Shown: positions 15,624 through 25,030, numbered from the stretch's first letter. The stretch: 64,000 bases of DNA from Streptomyces luteogriseus (GCF_014205055.1 NZ_JACHMS010000001.1:1116001-1180000), one strand, 5' to 3'. The notes: generated by a model from the letters alone, not told the origin. Program-made: numbers and translations.

Positions 15624-16915
15624 CAGCTCACCCCGGCGACACCGGCCTGCTCGCGCCCGGGTGGGCCGGCTCCGCGGCCGCCTCCGCCACCGGTGACCAC
15701 GCGTTCCTGCGGGCCCTGCTCGACGCGGAGGCCGCGCTGACCCGGGCCCAGGCGGCCACGGGGATCGCCCCGGCCGAAGCGGCGACAGCGGTGACCGCGG
15801 CGGCCGGCGCCGGCGCCTTCGACGTGCGGTCCCTCGCCGAGCGGGCACGCACGGGCGGCAACCCCGTCATCCCCCTGGTCGCCGATCTGACGAAGGCCGT
15901 GGGCGACACCCACGGTCCCTACGTCCACCGGGGCGCGACCAGCCAGGACATCATGGACACGGCGATGATGCTGGTGGCCGCGCGGACCCTCGACCCGGTC
16001 CTCGCCGACCTCGGCCGTACCGAACGGGCCCTGTCCCGGCTGGCCGCCGAGCACCGCGACACCGCGATGCCCGGGCGGACGCTCACCCAGCACGCCGTAC
16101 CGACCACGTTCGGGCTGAAGGCGGCCGGATGGCGGTCGCTGGTGCTGGACGCGCGGGAGCGGATGCGGGCCGTACGGGAGTCACTGCCCGCGCAACTCGG
16201 GGGTGCGGCGGGCACGTTGGCGGCCTTCGGGGCGTACGGCGCGAGTGATCCGGCCGGGCTGCCGGAGGCGTACGCCCGCGAACTCGGGCTGCGGGCACCC
16301 GATCTGCCCTGGCACACCCTGAGGACGCCGATCGGCGATCTCGCCGGGTGCCTGGCCTTCGCGGCGGGCGCGCTCGGCAAGCTCGGCGTGGACGTCCTGA
16401 CCCTGTCGCGCACCGAGATCGCCGAGGTCGCGGAGGGCAGTGGCGGTGGATCGTCCGCCATGCCGCACAAGTCCAATCCCGTACGGTCCACCCTGATCGC
16501 CTCCGCCGCACGGCGGGCACCGCAGCTCGCGGCCACGCTGTACGGGTCCATGGCCGCCGAGGACGAACGCCCGGCCGGGGCCTGGCACGCCGAATGGGAG
16601 CCGCTGCGGGACCTCCTGCGACTGGTCGGCGGGGCCGCCCGGGACGCCGCCGAACTGGCGGAGGGACTGCGGGTCAGGCCCGAGGCCATGCGCGCACACC
16701 TGGATCTCACGCACGGGTTGATCGTTTCCGAGCGGCTGTCCGCCGAGCTGGCCCCGGTGCTGGGCCGCGCCCGCGCCAAGGAGCTCCTAACCCGGCTGGC
16801 CTCCTCGGGACAACCGCTCGCGCAGGCACCGGAGTTGGCGGACGCCGACCTTGATCCCACCCACTACACGGGCTCCGCCGGGGCCCTCACCGACCGTGCT
16901 CTGGAGCGACGTTGA
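15620..16915 (+). CDS. pcaB: 3-carboxy-cis,cis-muconate cycloisomerase
   Basis: This 431-aa member of the fumarase/aspartase superfamily closes beta-carboxymuconate to gamma-carboxymuconolactone. The signature GSSAMPHKSNPVRS lies near residue 275, and HRGATSQDIMDT near residue 98 carries a conserved His. The GTG start at 15620 overlaps the pcaG stop, and its own stop overlaps the TTG start of pcaL. Longer frames upstream cover pcaG. Confidence 0.92.
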   Translation: MTAHPGDTGLLAPGWAGSAAASATGDHAFLRALLDAEAALTRAQAATGIAPAEAATAVTAAAGAGAFDVRSLAERARTGGNPVIPLVADLTKAVGDTHGPYVHRGATSQDIMDTAMMLVAARTLDPVLADLGRTERALSRLAAEHRDTAMPGRTLTQHAVPTTFGLKAAGWRSLVLDARERMRAVRESLPAQLGGAAGTLAAFGAYGASDPAGLPEAYARELGLRAPDLPWHTLRTPIGDLAGCLAFAAGALGKLGVDVLTLSRTEIAEVAEGSGGGSSAMPHKSNPVRSTLIASAARRAPQLAATLYGSMAAEDERPAGAWHAEWEPLRDLLRLVGGAARDAAELAEGLRVRPEAMRAHLDLTHGLIVSERLSAELAPVLGRARAKELLTRLASSGQPLAQAPELADADLDPTHYTGSAGALTDRALERR

Positions 16916-18030
16916 CACTCCTGAACCACCACGCCGAAGGGTCCGCCTCCGCTCCCCCGCTGCTGCTCGGCCCCTCGCTCGGCACGTCGTACGCGCTGTG
17001 GGACGCCGTGGCGCCCGAGTTGTCGATCAGCCACCGGGTGGTGCGCTGGGACCTGCCGGGGCACGGCGGTTCGGCGGCCGGTCTCATCGAGGCGGGCGCG
17101 ACGGTCGCCGACCTCGCCGCCCTGGTGTTGGCGCTCGCCGACTCGCTCGGCATCGAGCGGTTCGCGTACGCCGGTGTGTCGCTGGGCGGGGCCGTCGGGC
17201 TGCATCTCGCGGTGCACCGCCCCGAGCGGCTGTCGTCGCTCGCCGTGATCTGCTCGTCGGCGCACTTCAACGGATCCACGCCCTGGGAGGAGCGGGCCGC
17301 GCTGGTGCGGCGCGAGGGGCTCGCCGGGCTGGCGGAGAACGCCGACGCGCGCTGGTTCGCCGGTGACTTCACCGTGCCGCGCCTGGTCCGGGACCACCGG
17401 GACGCCGACCCGGAGGCGTACGCCGCCTGCTGTGACGCGCTCGCCGCGTTCGATCTGCGGGACCGGCTCGCGGAGATCGCCGTACCGACCCTGCTGGTCG
17501 CGGGCCGCGAGGATGCGGCGACGCCCCCCGCGCATCTGCGGGAGATCGCCGACGCCGTGCCGCGCGCGACGCTCGTGGAGCTGCCGGGCGCCTCCCACCT
17601 GGCGCCCGCGCAGTGCCCGGAGGCGGTGCTGACCGCTCTGCGCGCCCACCTCGGCCCAGGGGCCCCACGGGGCATGGCCGTACGGCGGGAGGTGCTCGGC
17701 GACGCGCACGTCGACCGGGCGCAGGCCCGGCAGACACCGTTCACGGCCCGCTTCCAGGACTTCATCTCGCGCTACGCCTGGGGCGAGATCTGGACCGACC
17801 CGACTCTGTCCCGCCGCGAGCGCAGCATGATCACACTCACCGCGCTGGTCGCGCACGGCCACTACGACGAGCTGGCCATGCACGTCCGCGCGGCCCGCCG
17901 GGGCGGCCTCACCCCGGAGGAGATCGGCGCGGTGCTGCTCCAGACGGCGGTGTACTGCGGGGTGCCGGCGGCGAACTCGGCGTTCGCGACGGCCCAGCGG
18001 GTGCTGGCCGAGGAGGAGGACACCGTCTGA
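16912..18030 (+). CDS. pcaL: PcaL: enol-lactone hydrolase / carboxymuconolactone decarboxylase fusion
   Basis: This 372-aa protein fuses two steps. The first 245 or so residues are an alpha/beta hydrolase (GVSLGGAVGLHL around the nucleophile Ser, late Asp and His) that opens enol-lactone. The last 120 are a carboxymuconolactone decarboxylase (RYAWGEIWTDPTLSRRERSM, then a C-terminal AAHHPS-type helix with CGVPAA). Such PcaL fusions are known in Streptomyces and Rhodococcus. The start is a rare TTG at 16912 in a TTGA overlap with pcaB. It ends the operon. Confidence 0.93.
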   Translation: MTLLNHHAEGSASAPPLLLGPSLGTSYALWDAVAPELSISHRVVRWDLPGHGGSAAGLIEAGATVADLAALVLALADSLGIERFAYAGVSLGGAVGLHLAVHRPERLSSLAVICSSAHFNGSTPWEERAALVRREGLAGLAENADARWFAGDFTVPRLVRDHRDADPEAYAACCDALAAFDLRDRLAEIAVPTLLVAGREDAATPPAHLREIADAVPRATLVELPGASHLAPAQCPEAVLTALRAHLGPGAPRGMAVRREVLGDAHVDRAQARQTPFTARFQDFISRYAWGEIWTDPTLSRRERSMITLTALVAHGHYDELAMHVRAARRGGLTPEEIGAVLLQTAVYCGVPAANSAFATAQRVLAEEEDTV

Positions 18031-18043
18031 CTCCTCGCCCGGG

Positions 18044-20728
18044 CTACACCGGTCCGACGCCGGACGTGAGCGCCGCCCGCGCCCGGTCCGCCAGTCCGTC
18101 GGCCCCGCACGAGATCGCCAGGTCCAGGCCGCGCTCGAGGTCGCTCACCGAGCGGGCGGCGATGCCGAACTCGATGCGGGCCGCCGCGTACTCGTACTGG
18201 CAGGGCGAGGCCTCCAGGTAGGTGACGGCCTGGGCGTACAGCCGGACCGCGCGCTGACCGGTCTCCAGGTCGGCGGCGCAGCGCAGGGCCTCCCCTATCG
18301 CCGTGTCCGTCCCGAAGCGCTCCGCCTGGCGGCGGACGTCGACGGCGAGCCGGGCGGCCCGGGCCGGGTCCTCGGCGCTGAGGGCACGGGCCAGGTCGGC
18401 CGCCCAGGGGACGAGCACGGGGTTGTGGTGACCGCGGGCCGCCGCGGCCTTCTCCGCCGCCTCGAGTTCGTTGATGCCGTCCTTGGTGCGGCCGACGGCC
18501 AGCAGCAGCCGGCCCCGCACCGAGCGGGGGTCCGGCAGGACGATGGTGGACGGGTAGGGCGGGGCGAAGCCGTGCCGTTCGGCGACCTCCCAGGCCTGCT
18601 CGACATGGCCGCGGGCCAGCAGGGTGTCGACCAGGCTGCAGGTCGCGGACCAGTACAGGGGCAGGCCCCGGCCGACGCGCTCGGCAAGGCGCAGCGCCTC
18701 GCGCAGGGACGCCTCGGCCTCCTTCAGCCGGCCCCGCCTGCGGTGGCCGATCCCCACGTAGGCGTGGGCCAGGGCGAGGTGGCCGCCGCTCCAGCCGGCC
18801 GTCTCGTAGGCGCGCAGCGCTTCGTTGTAGAGGGTCTCGGCGCGGTCGAGGCGGTCGGTGAAGCCGTAGGCGTTGGCCAGCATCAGCAGCAGTTCGATGC
18901 CCCACTCGGTGTCGGTCCAGCCGAGTCCGGGGGCGAGCCGGCCGTTGACGAGGGCGCGGTCGCACAGTTCGGCGACCTCCTCGGCGTTCTCGCCGTGCAT
19001 GAGGGCGTCGAAGCCGCGCAGGATGAGCAGGGCGCGTTCGGAGTTGTTCCGGCCGGTGCAGGTGCTCGCGAGTTCGGCGAGCCGCTGGGAGCGGTCGGGT
19101 GAGGTGGCCTCGCCGGCGTGCAGGCCCTCCCACATGAAGTGCACGGCCTGGAGCCGCATCCGGGCGGGCCCGGGCCGGAGCCGGGCGGCCTCCGCCTCGA
19201 CCGTGCGGACGGCCTCCTCCAGCTGGTCGTTGTGCAGGAGCGCCTGGGAGAGCCGGAAGACGGCGTCCACCCGCTGGTCGCCGTCGAGACCGGGCATGCC
19301 GAGCGCGGTCCGCAGATGGTTGATGGTGCGGGCCGGGGCGGTGAGGAAGGTGGCCCCGGCGAGTTCGTAGAGCACGTGCGGGTGGGAGTCGGGCCGGGGC
19401 GGTTCCCTCAGGGCGCGCTCCAGGCAGCGGCGGGCGGCGTCGGGGGCGCCGACGGCGAGGTGTTCGCGGGCGGCCTCGCGGAGCTGTCCGACGAGCTCCT
19501 CGTCGTCGTCCGGGTGCACTTCCAGGAGGTGGCGGGCGGCGGCCGCGGCGCCGTGTCCCTCATCGGCGACGATCCGGGCGGCGATGCCGTGCATGGCGGT
19601 GCGCAGGGCGTCGGGGATGGAGTTGTACACGGCGGTCGCGATCAGCGGGTGGACGAACTCCAGGTCGCCGTCGGCGCTGCGGCCGGTCGCGGGGTCGGGT
19701 GCGGTGAGGATGCGGGCGGTGCGCAGCAGTTCGGCGCAGCGGCGGGCGTCGTCCGGCCGCAGGGTGGCGAGTTTGGCGACCAGGCCGACGGAGATGCCGG
19801 TGCCGAGGATGGCGGCGGCCCAGGCGAACCGGGTGGCGTCGATGCCCAGTTCCTCCAGGCGGGCGACGAGGCCGCCGCCGCGGGCCGAGCGGTTCAGCTC
19901 GCGCAGTTCACCGGCCCGGGCCTCGACCGGTTCGAGCTCGCTGTCCTGCACCTTGGCGAGGAGTTCGACGGTCTCGTAGGGATTGCCGGCGGTGACGGCC
20001 CAGACCTCGCGGCAGAACGCGGCGTCGGCGTGCCGGCCCAGGGTGGCGCGGGTGAGCCCGGCCGTGGCGTCCGGGGTGAGGGCGCTCAGGGTCGTGACGG
20101 GGCCGTCCGCGGCGGCGGCGACGGTGTCGAGGTGGCGGGCGCTCGGGCCGGAGACCTCCTCGGAGCGGCGGGTGACGACGACCAGGACGGACATCTCCTC
20201 GATGCGCTCGGCGAGTCCCGCGAGCCAGTGCAGGGTCTCCTGGTCCGCCCAGTGGGCGTCGTCGATCAGCAGCACCAGCGGCCAGTCCCGGCGGGCGAGC
20301 CGCCGTACGGCCGCCACCAGGCCGTCGCACACGCCCTGCGGGTCGGCCCTCCGGTCGCCGGGCTCCACTATGCCGAGGGCGGGGCCGGCGATGTCGTACC
20401 AGTCGCCGAGGTACTCGCGGGCCTCCTCCGGCAGCATCGACACCAGGGCCGGCTGCACCAACTGCCGTACCACGTTGAAGGGGACCGACCTGAGGGTCTC
20501 GCCGCCGCGCGCGGACCAGACCGTGCAGCCGCGGGCCTCCGCGATGCGGCGGGTTTCGGCCAGCAGCGCGGTCTTGCCGAGTCCGGCCTCGCCGCGGAAG
20601 ACCAGCAGCCCGCCGGACGAGGAACGGTCCGTGCACAGGCTGTCGACCGCTCGCACGACGGCGGCGACCTCCTCTTCGCGCTCCCACAGGGAAGCCGAGG
20701 CGGCGGCCGTGGGCCGTACCTCCGTCAT
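18044..20728 (-). CDS. STAND ATPase/TPR protein resembling a LAL regulator without its HTH domain
   Basis: This 894-aa protein begins like large LuxR-type (LAL) regulators. It has Walker A GEAGLGKT (46-53), Walker B VLLIDDAHWAD (152-162), then a STAND region and about 500 residues of TPR-like helices. It stops at RARAALTSGVGPV, just where LAL proteins normally continue into a LuxR helix-turn-helix. Only 13 bp remain before the end of pcaL, so no HTH is encoded. The start at 20728 has GGGGAGGTAGCGGG. It may have lost its DNA-binding domain or signal through a partner. A role with the neighbouring pca genes is unproven. Confidence 0.8.
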   Translation of the reverse strand: MTEVRPTAAASASLWEREEEVAAVVRAVDSLCTDRSSSGGLLVFRGEAGLGKTALLAETRRIAEARGCTVWSARGGETLRSVPFNVVRQLVQPALVSMLPEEAREYLGDWYDIAGPALGIVEPGDRRADPQGVCDGLVAAVRRLARRDWPLVLLIDDAHWADQETLHWLAGLAERIEEMSVLVVVTRRSEEVSGPSARHLDTVAAAADGPVTTLSALTPDATAGLTRATLGRHADAAFCREVWAVTAGNPYETVELLAKVQDSELEPVEARAGELRELNRSARGGGLVARLEELGIDATRFAWAAAILGTGISVGLVAKLATLRPDDARRCAELLRTARILTAPDPATGRSADGDLEFVHPLIATAVYNSIPDALRTAMHGIAARIVADEGHGAAAAARHLLEVHPDDDEELVGQLREAAREHLAVGAPDAARRCLERALREPPRPDSHPHVLYELAGATFLTAPARTINHLRTALGMPGLDGDQRVDAVFRLSQALLHNDQLEEAVRTVEAEAARLRPGPARMRLQAVHFMWEGLHAGEATSPDRSQRLAELASTCTGRNNSERALLILRGFDALMHGENAEEVAELCDRALVNGRLAPGLGWTDTEWGIELLLMLANAYGFTDRLDRAETLYNEALRAYETAGWSGGHLALAHAYVGIGHRRRGRLKEAEASLREALRLAERVGRGLPLYWSATCSLVDTLLARGHVEQAWEVAERHGFAPPYPSTIVLPDPRSVRGRLLLAVGRTKDGINELEAAEKAAAARGHHNPVLVPWAADLARALSAEDPARAARLAVDVRRQAERFGTDTAIGEALRCAADLETGQRAVRLYAQAVTYLEASPCQYEYAAARIEFGIAARSVSDLERGLDLAISCGADGLADRARAALTSGVGPV

Positions 20729-20909
20729 CCCGCTACCTCCCCAAGTCGCCCGAACGACGTACAGACGTCGAGCGTAGCCGTCCGATTGCCTGAGTGGAGG
20801 ATGGTCGGGGCACCTCTTGCCCGTGATGGGTGACACCGAGTGCGGCGGGGCGACGCACCTGGCCCGCCACCAGCCGCCTTCGGGTCAACGGCCCGCAAAA
20901 TAACGGGAG

Positions 20910-22214
20910 GTGACGTTCATTCAGCAGCAAGGGGACACACGACGCGGCCGCCGGGCGCTGGTCGCGGGGTCGGTGGGCAATCTCATCGAGTGGTACGAGT
21001 TCGGCGTCTACGGCTACTTCGCGACGATCATCGCGGCGCGGTTCTTCACACCGGAGGGCGGCAGCGAGGCCGAGGCCCTGGTGAGGACGTACGCGTCCTT
21101 CGCGCTCGCGTTCTTCTTCCGCCCCGTCGGAGCGGCGCTTTTCGGCCGACTCGGCGACCGGGTCGGGCGGCGTCCGGTGCTGGTCCTGGTGATCACGCTG
21201 ATGACGGTGGCGACGGCGCTGATCGGCGTGTTGCCGACGTACGCGCAGGCGGGTGCCCTGGCGCCCTGGCTGCTGACGTTCCTGCGGGCGCTCCAAGGGC
21301 TTTCGGCAGGTGGGGAGTTCGGCGGTGCGGTGTCGGTGATGACGGAGTTCGCGCCGCCGGGCCGGCGTGGGCTGTACGGGTCGTGGCAGTCGTTCACGGT
21401 GGCGCTGGGGCTGCTGGCCGGAGCGGGTGCGGCGGCGCTGCTCGCCACCGTGCTGACGGAGGAGCAGCTCGGCGCGTGGGGCTGGCGGCTGCCGTTCCTG
21501 CTGACGTTGCCCTTGGGGCTGGGCGCGTTGTGGCTGCGGCTGCGGCTGGACGAGACGCCGGTGTTCGTGGCGGAGCGGACCGAGGAGACGCCGCCCCCGC
21601 GCGAGGTGGTCCGGGCCGTCGCGCTGGGCGCGGGGCGGATCATGGGCTGGGCCGCGGCGGGATACACGTTCCTCGTCGTACTGCCGTCGTATCTGCAGAG
21701 CTCGCTGGGCGCGACGTTCCAGCAGGCACTGGTGGCGACCGTGCTGGCCAATCTCGGTTTCGCGGCGACGATCGTGCCCGCGGGGCTGCTCAGCGACCGG
21801 CTCGGGCGGCGGGCGGTGATGGTGACGGGAGCGGTGCTGGTGGTGGTCCTGGCGGTGCCGCTGCTCAACCTTCTGCAGGATTCCGGCGTTTCGAACACCG
21901 TAAAGGGTGTGGCGGTGTGCGGTGCGGGTGCCGTGGTGGGGCTGATGGCGGGGCCGGGGCCCGCGATGCTGTCGGAGATGTTCCCCACCCGGGTGCGCTA
22001 CACGGGCCTGGGGCTCGCCTACGCGCTGTCCAATGCGGTGTTCTCGGGGTGTGCCGGGCTCATCATCACGGAGACGATCGAGCGGACGGGCAGCGTGGAC
22101 ATCCCCGCGTACTATGCGGCCGTCGCGTGCGCGGTGAGCGTGCCGGCGCTTCTCACGCTGCCGTCCGCGCGGCGGGCCGTGGTGTCGAAACCGGGGGTGG
22201 AGAGGGCTGGTTGA
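20910..22214 (+). CDS. MFS metabolite:H+ symporter
   Basis: The 434-aa protein has 12 predicted membrane spans, the MHS-family start SVGNLIEWYEFGVYGYFAT, and the MFS loop GRLGDRVGRRPVL after span 2. The family carries shikimate, alpha-ketoglutarate, betaines or aromatic acids; the substrate here is unknown, though it is near the pca operon. The start is odd: GGGAGG ends exactly on the GTG at 20910, too close for good initiation. ATT at 20919 in the same frame would have ideal spacing. Confidence 0.83.
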   Translation: MTFIQQQGDTRRGRRALVAGSVGNLIEWYEFGVYGYFATIIAARFFTPEGGSEAEALVRTYASFALAFFFRPVGAALFGRLGDRVGRRPVLVLVITLMTVATALIGVLPTYAQAGALAPWLLTFLRALQGLSAGGEFGGAVSVMTEFAPPGRRGLYGSWQSFTVALGLLAGAGAAALLATVLTEEQLGAWGWRLPFLLTLPLGLGALWLRLRLDETPVFVAERTEETPPPREVVRAVALGAGRIMGWAAAGYTFLVVLPSYLQSSLGATFQQALVATVLANLGFAATIVPAGLLSDRLGRRAVMVTGAVLVVVLAVPLLNLLQDSGVSNTVKGVAVCGAGAVVGLMAGPGPAMLSEMFPTRVRYTGLGLAYALSNAVFSGCAGLIITETIERTGSVDIPAYYAAVACAVSVPALLTLPSARRAVVSKPGVERAG

Positions 22215-22218
22215 GCGA

Positions 22219-22246
22219 ATGCGGGTGATCGGATGCGGGTGATCGG
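22219..22246 (+). repeat. 14-bp tandem duplication over the anmK start
   Basis: ATGCGGGTGATCGG is present twice in a row (22219-22232 and 22233-22246). The second copy is the anmK start. The first starts a 7-codon frame (MRVIGCG) that ends in TGA at 22240-22242, inside the anmK start region. Confidence 0.75.
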
Positions 22247-23387
22247 TCTCATGTCGGGCACGTCGTACGACGCGATCGACGCGGCGGCGGCCGAGCTGGA
22301 CCTCGTCGGCGACAGCCTGGTGCTGAAGCCGCTCGGCAACGTGAGCGAACCGTACGACGGAGAACTGCGCGAGGCCCTGGCCGCCGCGTTGCCGCCGGGG
22401 ACCACCACCCTGGGCGAGGTGTGCCGGCTGGACACCCGGATCGGGCAGGCCCTCGCGGCGACGGCGGTCCGGGCCGACCGCGAACTGTGCGAGGGCCGAG
22501 CGGAGTTGGTCGCCTCGCACGGGCAGACCGTCTACCACTGGGTGGTCGGCGCCGAGGTCCACGGCACGCTCCAGCTGGGGCAGCCGGCGTGGATCGCCGA
22601 GGCGACCGGGCTGCCCGTGGTCGCCGACTTCCGGCCGCGCGACATCGCCGCCGGTGGGCAGGGCGCGCCACTGGTCAGCCTGGTCGACCTGATGTGGCTG
22701 CGCGGCCGGCCGGGCAGGCCCGTCGCGCTCAACATCGGCGGGATCGCCAACCTCACCGCGCCCGGCGGGACGGCCTTCGACACCGGGCCGGGCTGCGCGC
22801 TGATCGACGCGGCGGCCCGGGGGTTCAGCGGCGGAGCACTGGCCTACGACACGGACGGGATGCTGGCCGCGCGGGGCCGGGTGCACGGGCCGTTGCTGGA
22901 CCGGCTGCTCCGGGAGCCGTACTACGCGCTGCCCGCGCCGAAGACGACGGGCAAGGAGCTGTTCCACCTCGGTCATCTGCGGGACGCGCTGGCCGGGTTC
23001 GGGACGCTGCCGGCCGAGGACGTCGTCGCGACGCTCACGATGCTCACGGCCCGGACCGTGGCCGACGCCGTGGGGACGGTGGGTGCGACGGAGGTGGTCG
23101 CCTCGGGCGGCGGGACGCGCAACCCGGTGCTGATGGCGATGCTCGCGGACCTGTTGCGGGGGGTGGCCCTGCGCACCTCGGACGACCTGGGTCTGCCGTC
23201 GGACGCCAAGGAGGCGTACGCCTTCGCGGTGCTGGGGTTCCTGACCCTGCACGGGCTGCCGGGCACGGACCCGGCGAGCACGGGGGCCCGGCATCCCAGC
23301 GTGCTGGGGTCGGTGACCCCGGGCCGGGACGGGCTGCGGCTTCCCCCGCGGGCGGCTCGGCAGCCGGTGCGGCTGCTCCTGGAATAG
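22233..23387 (+). CDS. anmK: Anhydro-N-acetylmuramic acid kinase
   Basis: This 384-aa cytosolic enzyme hydrolyses and phosphorylates 1,6-anhydro-MurNAc to MurNAc-6-phosphate in cell-wall recycling. It has the N-terminal signature MRVIGLMSGTSYDAIDAA, the sugar-binding SHGQTVYH and LQLGQPAWIAE motifs, and the ASHKA-type phosphate loops NIGGIANLT and ASGGGTRNP. Length is typical. It starts 18 nt after the MFS stop, over a 14-bp duplication, and has no good ribosome-binding site. Confidence 0.92.
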   Translation: MRVIGLMSGTSYDAIDAAAAELDLVGDSLVLKPLGNVSEPYDGELREALAAALPPGTTTLGEVCRLDTRIGQALAATAVRADRELCEGRAELVASHGQTVYHWVVGAEVHGTLQLGQPAWIAEATGLPVVADFRPRDIAAGGQGAPLVSLVDLMWLRGRPGRPVALNIGGIANLTAPGGTAFDTGPGCALIDAAARGFSGGALAYDTDGMLAARGRVHGPLLDRLLREPYYALPAPKTTGKELFHLGHLRDALAGFGTLPAEDVVATLTMLTARTVADAVGTVGATEVVASGGGTRNPVLMAMLADLLRGVALRTSDDLGLPSDAKEAYAFAVLGFLTLHGLPGTDPASTGARHPSVLGSVTPGRDGLRLPPRAARQPVRLLLE

Positions 23388-23440
23388 CCGGTTCCGACTC
23401 CTCTCATGCCTCTTTCACCGACGCCTCATACGGTGGGGGC

Positions 23441-24952
23441 ATGACGCAGGAGACTCCTCCCGGGTGGTACGCCGATCCCGGACAGACAAGTGACGGGCCC
23501 GCCACCGAGCGCTGGTGGGACGGCAAGGCCTGGACGGACCGCATCCGCCCGGCGCAGCCGCCCGCGACCTGGGGTCCCCCGACGGGCCAGGCGCCGGCCG
23601 GCCCCCCAGCGGCGGATCAGGCACCCCCGGCCGGGGCTCCGACGGCACCGGCGGGCCCACCGGCCGGGGCCGGGGAACCGGCCGGGAGCGGATTGCCGGG
23701 AGCCGGTGAGCAGGCCGGGGCCGAAACGCCGGGAGCCGGTGAGCAGGCCGGGAGCGAGATACCGGGAGCGGGGCGGCCGAGTGCCGCCGAGGCGGCGGGA
23801 ATCGGGCCGTCTGCCGAGTCCGGGGGTCCGGGATCCGCCGGGGCCCCGGGACCCACCGCTGGCCCGGGATCCGCCGGGGCCCCGGGACCCACCGCTGGCC
23901 CGGGATCCGCCGGGGTCCCGGGACCCACCGCTGGCCCGGGATCCGCCGGGCAGCCCTTCGGGGCCGGGCAACCCCCGGGCGCCTGGGGCTCCGGTGCCGC
24001 CGCGTATTCAGGAGCCGCGGCGTTTCCAGCAGCCGCCGGGCAACCGGGAGTCGGCGGGCAGCCCGGCAGCGGTGCGTACCCGGGGGCTGCCGGGTATCCC
24101 GCCTACCCCGCCCATCCCGCCGCGTCCGGTGGCGGCAAGGGGCGGCGGCTTCGGACCGGCGCCGCCGTCGCCGCGGCCGTGGTCGTCCTCACCTGCATCG
24201 GAGTGGGCGTGTACGCGCTGACGGACGACGGCGGCGGCTCTCCCACCTCGCAGGGCCCCGGCGGGCCGGGTGCGCCCGGCGGCCAGGGCGGTCCGTTCGG
24301 CGGACCGGGCGGGTCCGGAGGGTCGGGGGGATCCGGCGGCGACGGCGGCGACGGCGGGTCGGGGGGATCCGGCGGTTCGGGCGGGCAGAGTCCGCGGCCC
24401 GAGCAGTCCGAGCCGCCGAAGATCAGGAGCGGGTCGGTGACCGATCCGGTCAGCGGGATCAGCCTGCCGATCCCGAAGGGCTGGTACGGCCAGCAGGCCA
24501 AGGTCGGCGCCCAGGTGACGTCCGACGACTCCTACAAGTGCCCCGGCGACACCTCCTCGACCTGTACGAAGGGCGGCGCCTACTCGGCCCCGGCCCTGCT
24601 CCTCGGCGCCAAGGGCGCCACCGCCGAGGAGATCGCGAAGGCGGACATCGCGGCGAATGCCAAGGAGTCCTACGGCGGCAAGTCCTATGGCGGCATCACC
24701 TCTCACGACGTGCTGGACTCCAAGGCCGTGACCGTCGCCGGGCAGAAGGGCTACCTGGTCCGCTGGAAGGCCGTCACGAGCAAGGGCGCCGACGGCATCG
24801 TGGAGTCGCTCGCGTTCCCCTCCCCCGCGAACGCCAAGCAGATGGTGGTCGTGCGGTTCGGTGTCGACGCGGACCAGAAGGAGACCGTGCTCGACGAGAT
24901 CACCAAGGGCATCAGGGTGTCGACGGGCAGCGGCAACGGTCAGGACGTCTGA
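23441..24952 (+). CDS. DUF2510 membrane protein with repetitive linker
   Basis: The 503-aa protein starts with a DUF2510 module (PPGWYADPG, then RWWDGKAWTDRIRP), followed by a 200-residue Gly/Pro/Ala linker containing 12-aa repeats. One membrane span follows near residue 245 (GAAVAAAVVVLTCIGVGVYAL), then a Gly/Ser-rich spacer and an extracellular domain from about residue 325 with two Cys (YKCPGDTSSTCTK). The topology suggests a surface protein with a cytosolic N-terminus. The ATG at 23441 is used; longer frames cover anmK. Function unknown. Confidence 0.75.
   Translation: MTQETPPGWYADPGQTSDGPATERWWDGKAWTDRIRPAQPPATWGPPTGQAPAGPPAADQAPPAGAPTAPAGPPAGAGEPAGSGLPGAGEQAGAETPGAGEQAGSEIPGAGRPSAAEAAGIGPSAESGGPGSAGAPGPTAGPGSAGAPGPTAGPGSAGVPGPTAGPGSAGQPFGAGQPPGAWGSGAAAYSGAAAFPAAAGQPGVGGQPGSGAYPGAAGYPAYPAHPAASGGGKGRRLRTGAAVAAAVVVLTCIGVGVYALTDDGGGSPTSQGPGGPGAPGGQGGPFGGPGGSGGSGGSGGDGGDGGSGGSGGSGGQSPRPEQSEPPKIRSGSVTDPVSGISLPIPKGWYGQQAKVGAQVTSDDSYKCPGDTSSTCTKGGAYSAPALLLGAKGATAEEIAKADIAANAKESYGGKSYGGITSHDVLDSKAVTVAGQKGYLVRWKAVTSKGADGIVESLAFPSPANAKQMVVVRFGVDADQKETVLDEITKGIRVSTGSGNGQDV
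23830..23950 (+). repeat. 36-bp coding tandem repeat (12-aa unit)
   Basis: Three full 36-bp units (from 23830, 23866 and 23902) and a partial fourth encode PGSAGAPGPTAG with one Ala-to-Val change. They lie in the linker of the DUF2510 protein. Copy number could vary between strains. Confidence 0.75.
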
Positions 24953-24981
24953 CGGCGGGCGGGCGCCCCGCACACACCGGT

Positions 24982-25030
24982 CGGCCGGGTGGGGCGCCCC
25001 TGCCGCTCACAGGGGAACCCCACCCGGCCG
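24982..25030. terminator. 13-bp bidirectional terminator
   Basis: Bases 24982-24994 and 25018-25030 are a perfect 13-bp inverted repeat with a 23-nt loop. A smaller stem pairs 24961-24969 with 24991-24999. The site separates two convergent genes. Confidence 0.6.

Noticed and set aside
20733..23294. 853-codon minus-strand frame across the MFS and anmK genes
   Set aside because: Runs antisense through two real genes and has the Arg/Pro/His-rich composition of a shadow frame.
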